A DNA stretch of 64,000 nt from Bacillota bacterium (GTDB lineage: Bacteria > Bacillota > Clostridia > Lachnospirales > Lachnospiraceae): contig JAEZLH010000017.1 of the NCBI GenBank assembly GCA_023435895.1, positions 310,001 through 374,000 on the forward strand, read 5' to 3'. Each line of letters begins with the position of its first letter. The stretch's first letter is position 1. The notes under the pieces were generated by a model that searched no databases, was not told the DNA's origin, and saw only the letters and a program-made list of their open reading frames with translations. Below, in pieces: positions 63,221 through 64,000 of this stretch. The translations under genes and the position numbers were made by a program.

Positions 63221-63274
63221 AATTTACTGCGATGTGTTGAAACAATTATCGCAAAGTCCAAGGAGGAATTCACA

Positions 63275-64000
63275 ATGGTTAAAGCAATAGTTGGCGCTAA
63301 CTGGGGCGACGAAGGAAAAGGCAAAATAACAGATATGCTTGGTCAAGAGGCAGATATCATCGTAAGATATCAGGGTGGTAGCAATGCAGGCCACACAATT
63401 ATCAATGAATACGGTAAATTCGCACTTCATCTGCTGCCGTCCGGTGTATTTTATAATCATACAACCAGCATTATCGGTAATGGTGTGGCACTTAATATTC
63501 CATACCTTGTGAAGGAGATCAAGTCCATTGTAGACCGTGGTGTTCCGGCTCCGAAGATTTTAGTTTCAGATAGAGCGCAAATCATGATGCCCTATCATAT
63601 TTTATTTGATCAATATGAGGAAGAACGCCTTGGAGGAAAGTCCTTTGGCTCCACCAAATCCGGTATTGCACCGTTCTATTCGGATAAATATGCAAAAATC
63701 GGGTTCCAGGTTTCCGAATTATTTGATGATGAGTTATTGAAGGATAAGATTGCAAGAGTATGCGAGGTTAAGAATGTAATTCTGAAGCATTTATATAATA
63801 AGCCTGCAATCGATGAAGAAGAATTATTTCAGACTTTAGTTGATTATAGAAATATGGTTGCTCCCTATGTATGTGATGTATCTGCATACCTTTATGAGGC
63901 AATCAAAGAAGGAAAGAATATCTTATTAGAAGGCCAGCTAGGTGCATTAAAGGATCCTGACTTTGGTATCTATCCAATGGTTACTTCCTCCTCCACACTT
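63275..64000 (+). CDS. purA: Adenylosuccinate synthetase (5' part; runs off the right edge)
   Basis: The first 242 codons of the GTP-dependent enzyme that joins aspartate to IMP in AMP synthesis; the partner of purB in the same pathway. The P-loop GANWGDEGKGKI, the IMP-binding GGSNAGHT and the SFGSTKSGIAPFY region are clear. Full-length enzymes have about 425-430 residues, so nearly half is outside. AAGGAGG (63260-63266) supports ATG 63275. The frame is open to the last base. Confidence 0.95.
   Translation, partial: MVKAIVGANWGDEGKGKITDMLGQEADIIVRYQGGSNAGHTIINEYGKFALHLLPSGVFYNHTTSIIGNGVALNIPYLVKEIKSIVDRGVPAPKILVSDRAQIMMPYHILFDQYEEERLGGKSFGSTKSGIAPFYSDKYAKIGFQVSELFDDELLKDKIARVCEVKNVILKHLYNKPAIDEEELFQTLVDYRNMVAPYVCDVSAYLYEAIKEGKNILLEGQLGALKDPDFGIYPMVTSSSTL

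Overview
The window is AT-rich, densely coded DNA from a low-GC Firmicute. A spore-coat-DNA-type SASP gene, AddAB, Hsp33, rubrerythrin and superoxide reductase, xylulokinase with a ROK regulator, a GH94 cellobiose phosphorylase and several carbohydrate ABC systems point to an anaerobic, spore-forming, plant-polysaccharide-using Lachnospiraceae (Lachnoclostridium phytofermentans-like). That assignment is an inference from gene content; no rRNA or tRNA gene was seen.

Layout. 1-4.8 kb: tail of an unknown gene, then carA-carB behind a leader with a terminator-like attenuator. 5-5.6 kb: a histidine phosphatase. 5.9-16.3 kb: first sugar locus, a GntR/LacI-type regulator divergent from permease-permease-binding protein-GH2-GH2. 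16.4-20.3 kb: a VOC protein, a LytTR/GHKL two-component pair, and an orphan OmpR-type regulator whose phospho-acceptor Asp is Glu. 20.5-20.7 kb: a likely independently transcribed structured RNA. 21-24.5 kb: nadE, degV, a small membrane protein. 24.6-32.5 kb: addB-addA, with addA carrying low-complexity inserts including an 11-unit pentapeptide repeat. 32.5-33.1 kb: SASP gene, a very long hairpin, and a 23-24 bp tandem array. 33.1-36.2 kb: xylR-like ROK gene divergent from xylB, whose leader can sequester its own ribosome-binding site. 36.4-38.5 kb: blaI-blaR-like pair under a palindrome-covered promoter, plus a lipoprotein. 38.7-43.4 kb: methyltransferase, hslO, cellobiose phosphorylase. 43.9-48.1 kb: a sugar-nucleotide-type reductase, small exported proteins (one with a duplicated 3' remnant), rubrerythrin and desulfoferrodoxin. 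48.6-53.6 kb: purC, purF, a CE2-type esterase, purB. 54-59.2 kb: second sugar locus, an AraC regulator divergent from binding protein-permease-permease-GH43. 59.5-64 kb: methyltransferase, CxxC-less HMA protein, LysR regulator, dUTPase, phospholipase-C-like protein, and purA running off the end.

Working together. Two ABC operons without an ATPase gene (a shared MsmK/UgpC-type ATPase elsewhere is presumed) import oligosaccharides that intracellular GH2, GH43, CE2 and GH94 enzymes break down, with pentose entering through XylB. The pur and car genes form a dispersed nucleotide-synthesis group. The most unusual items are the Asp-to-Glu response regulator, the structured RNA at about 20.5 kb, the xylB RBS switch, the carA attenuator and the AddA repeat tract.
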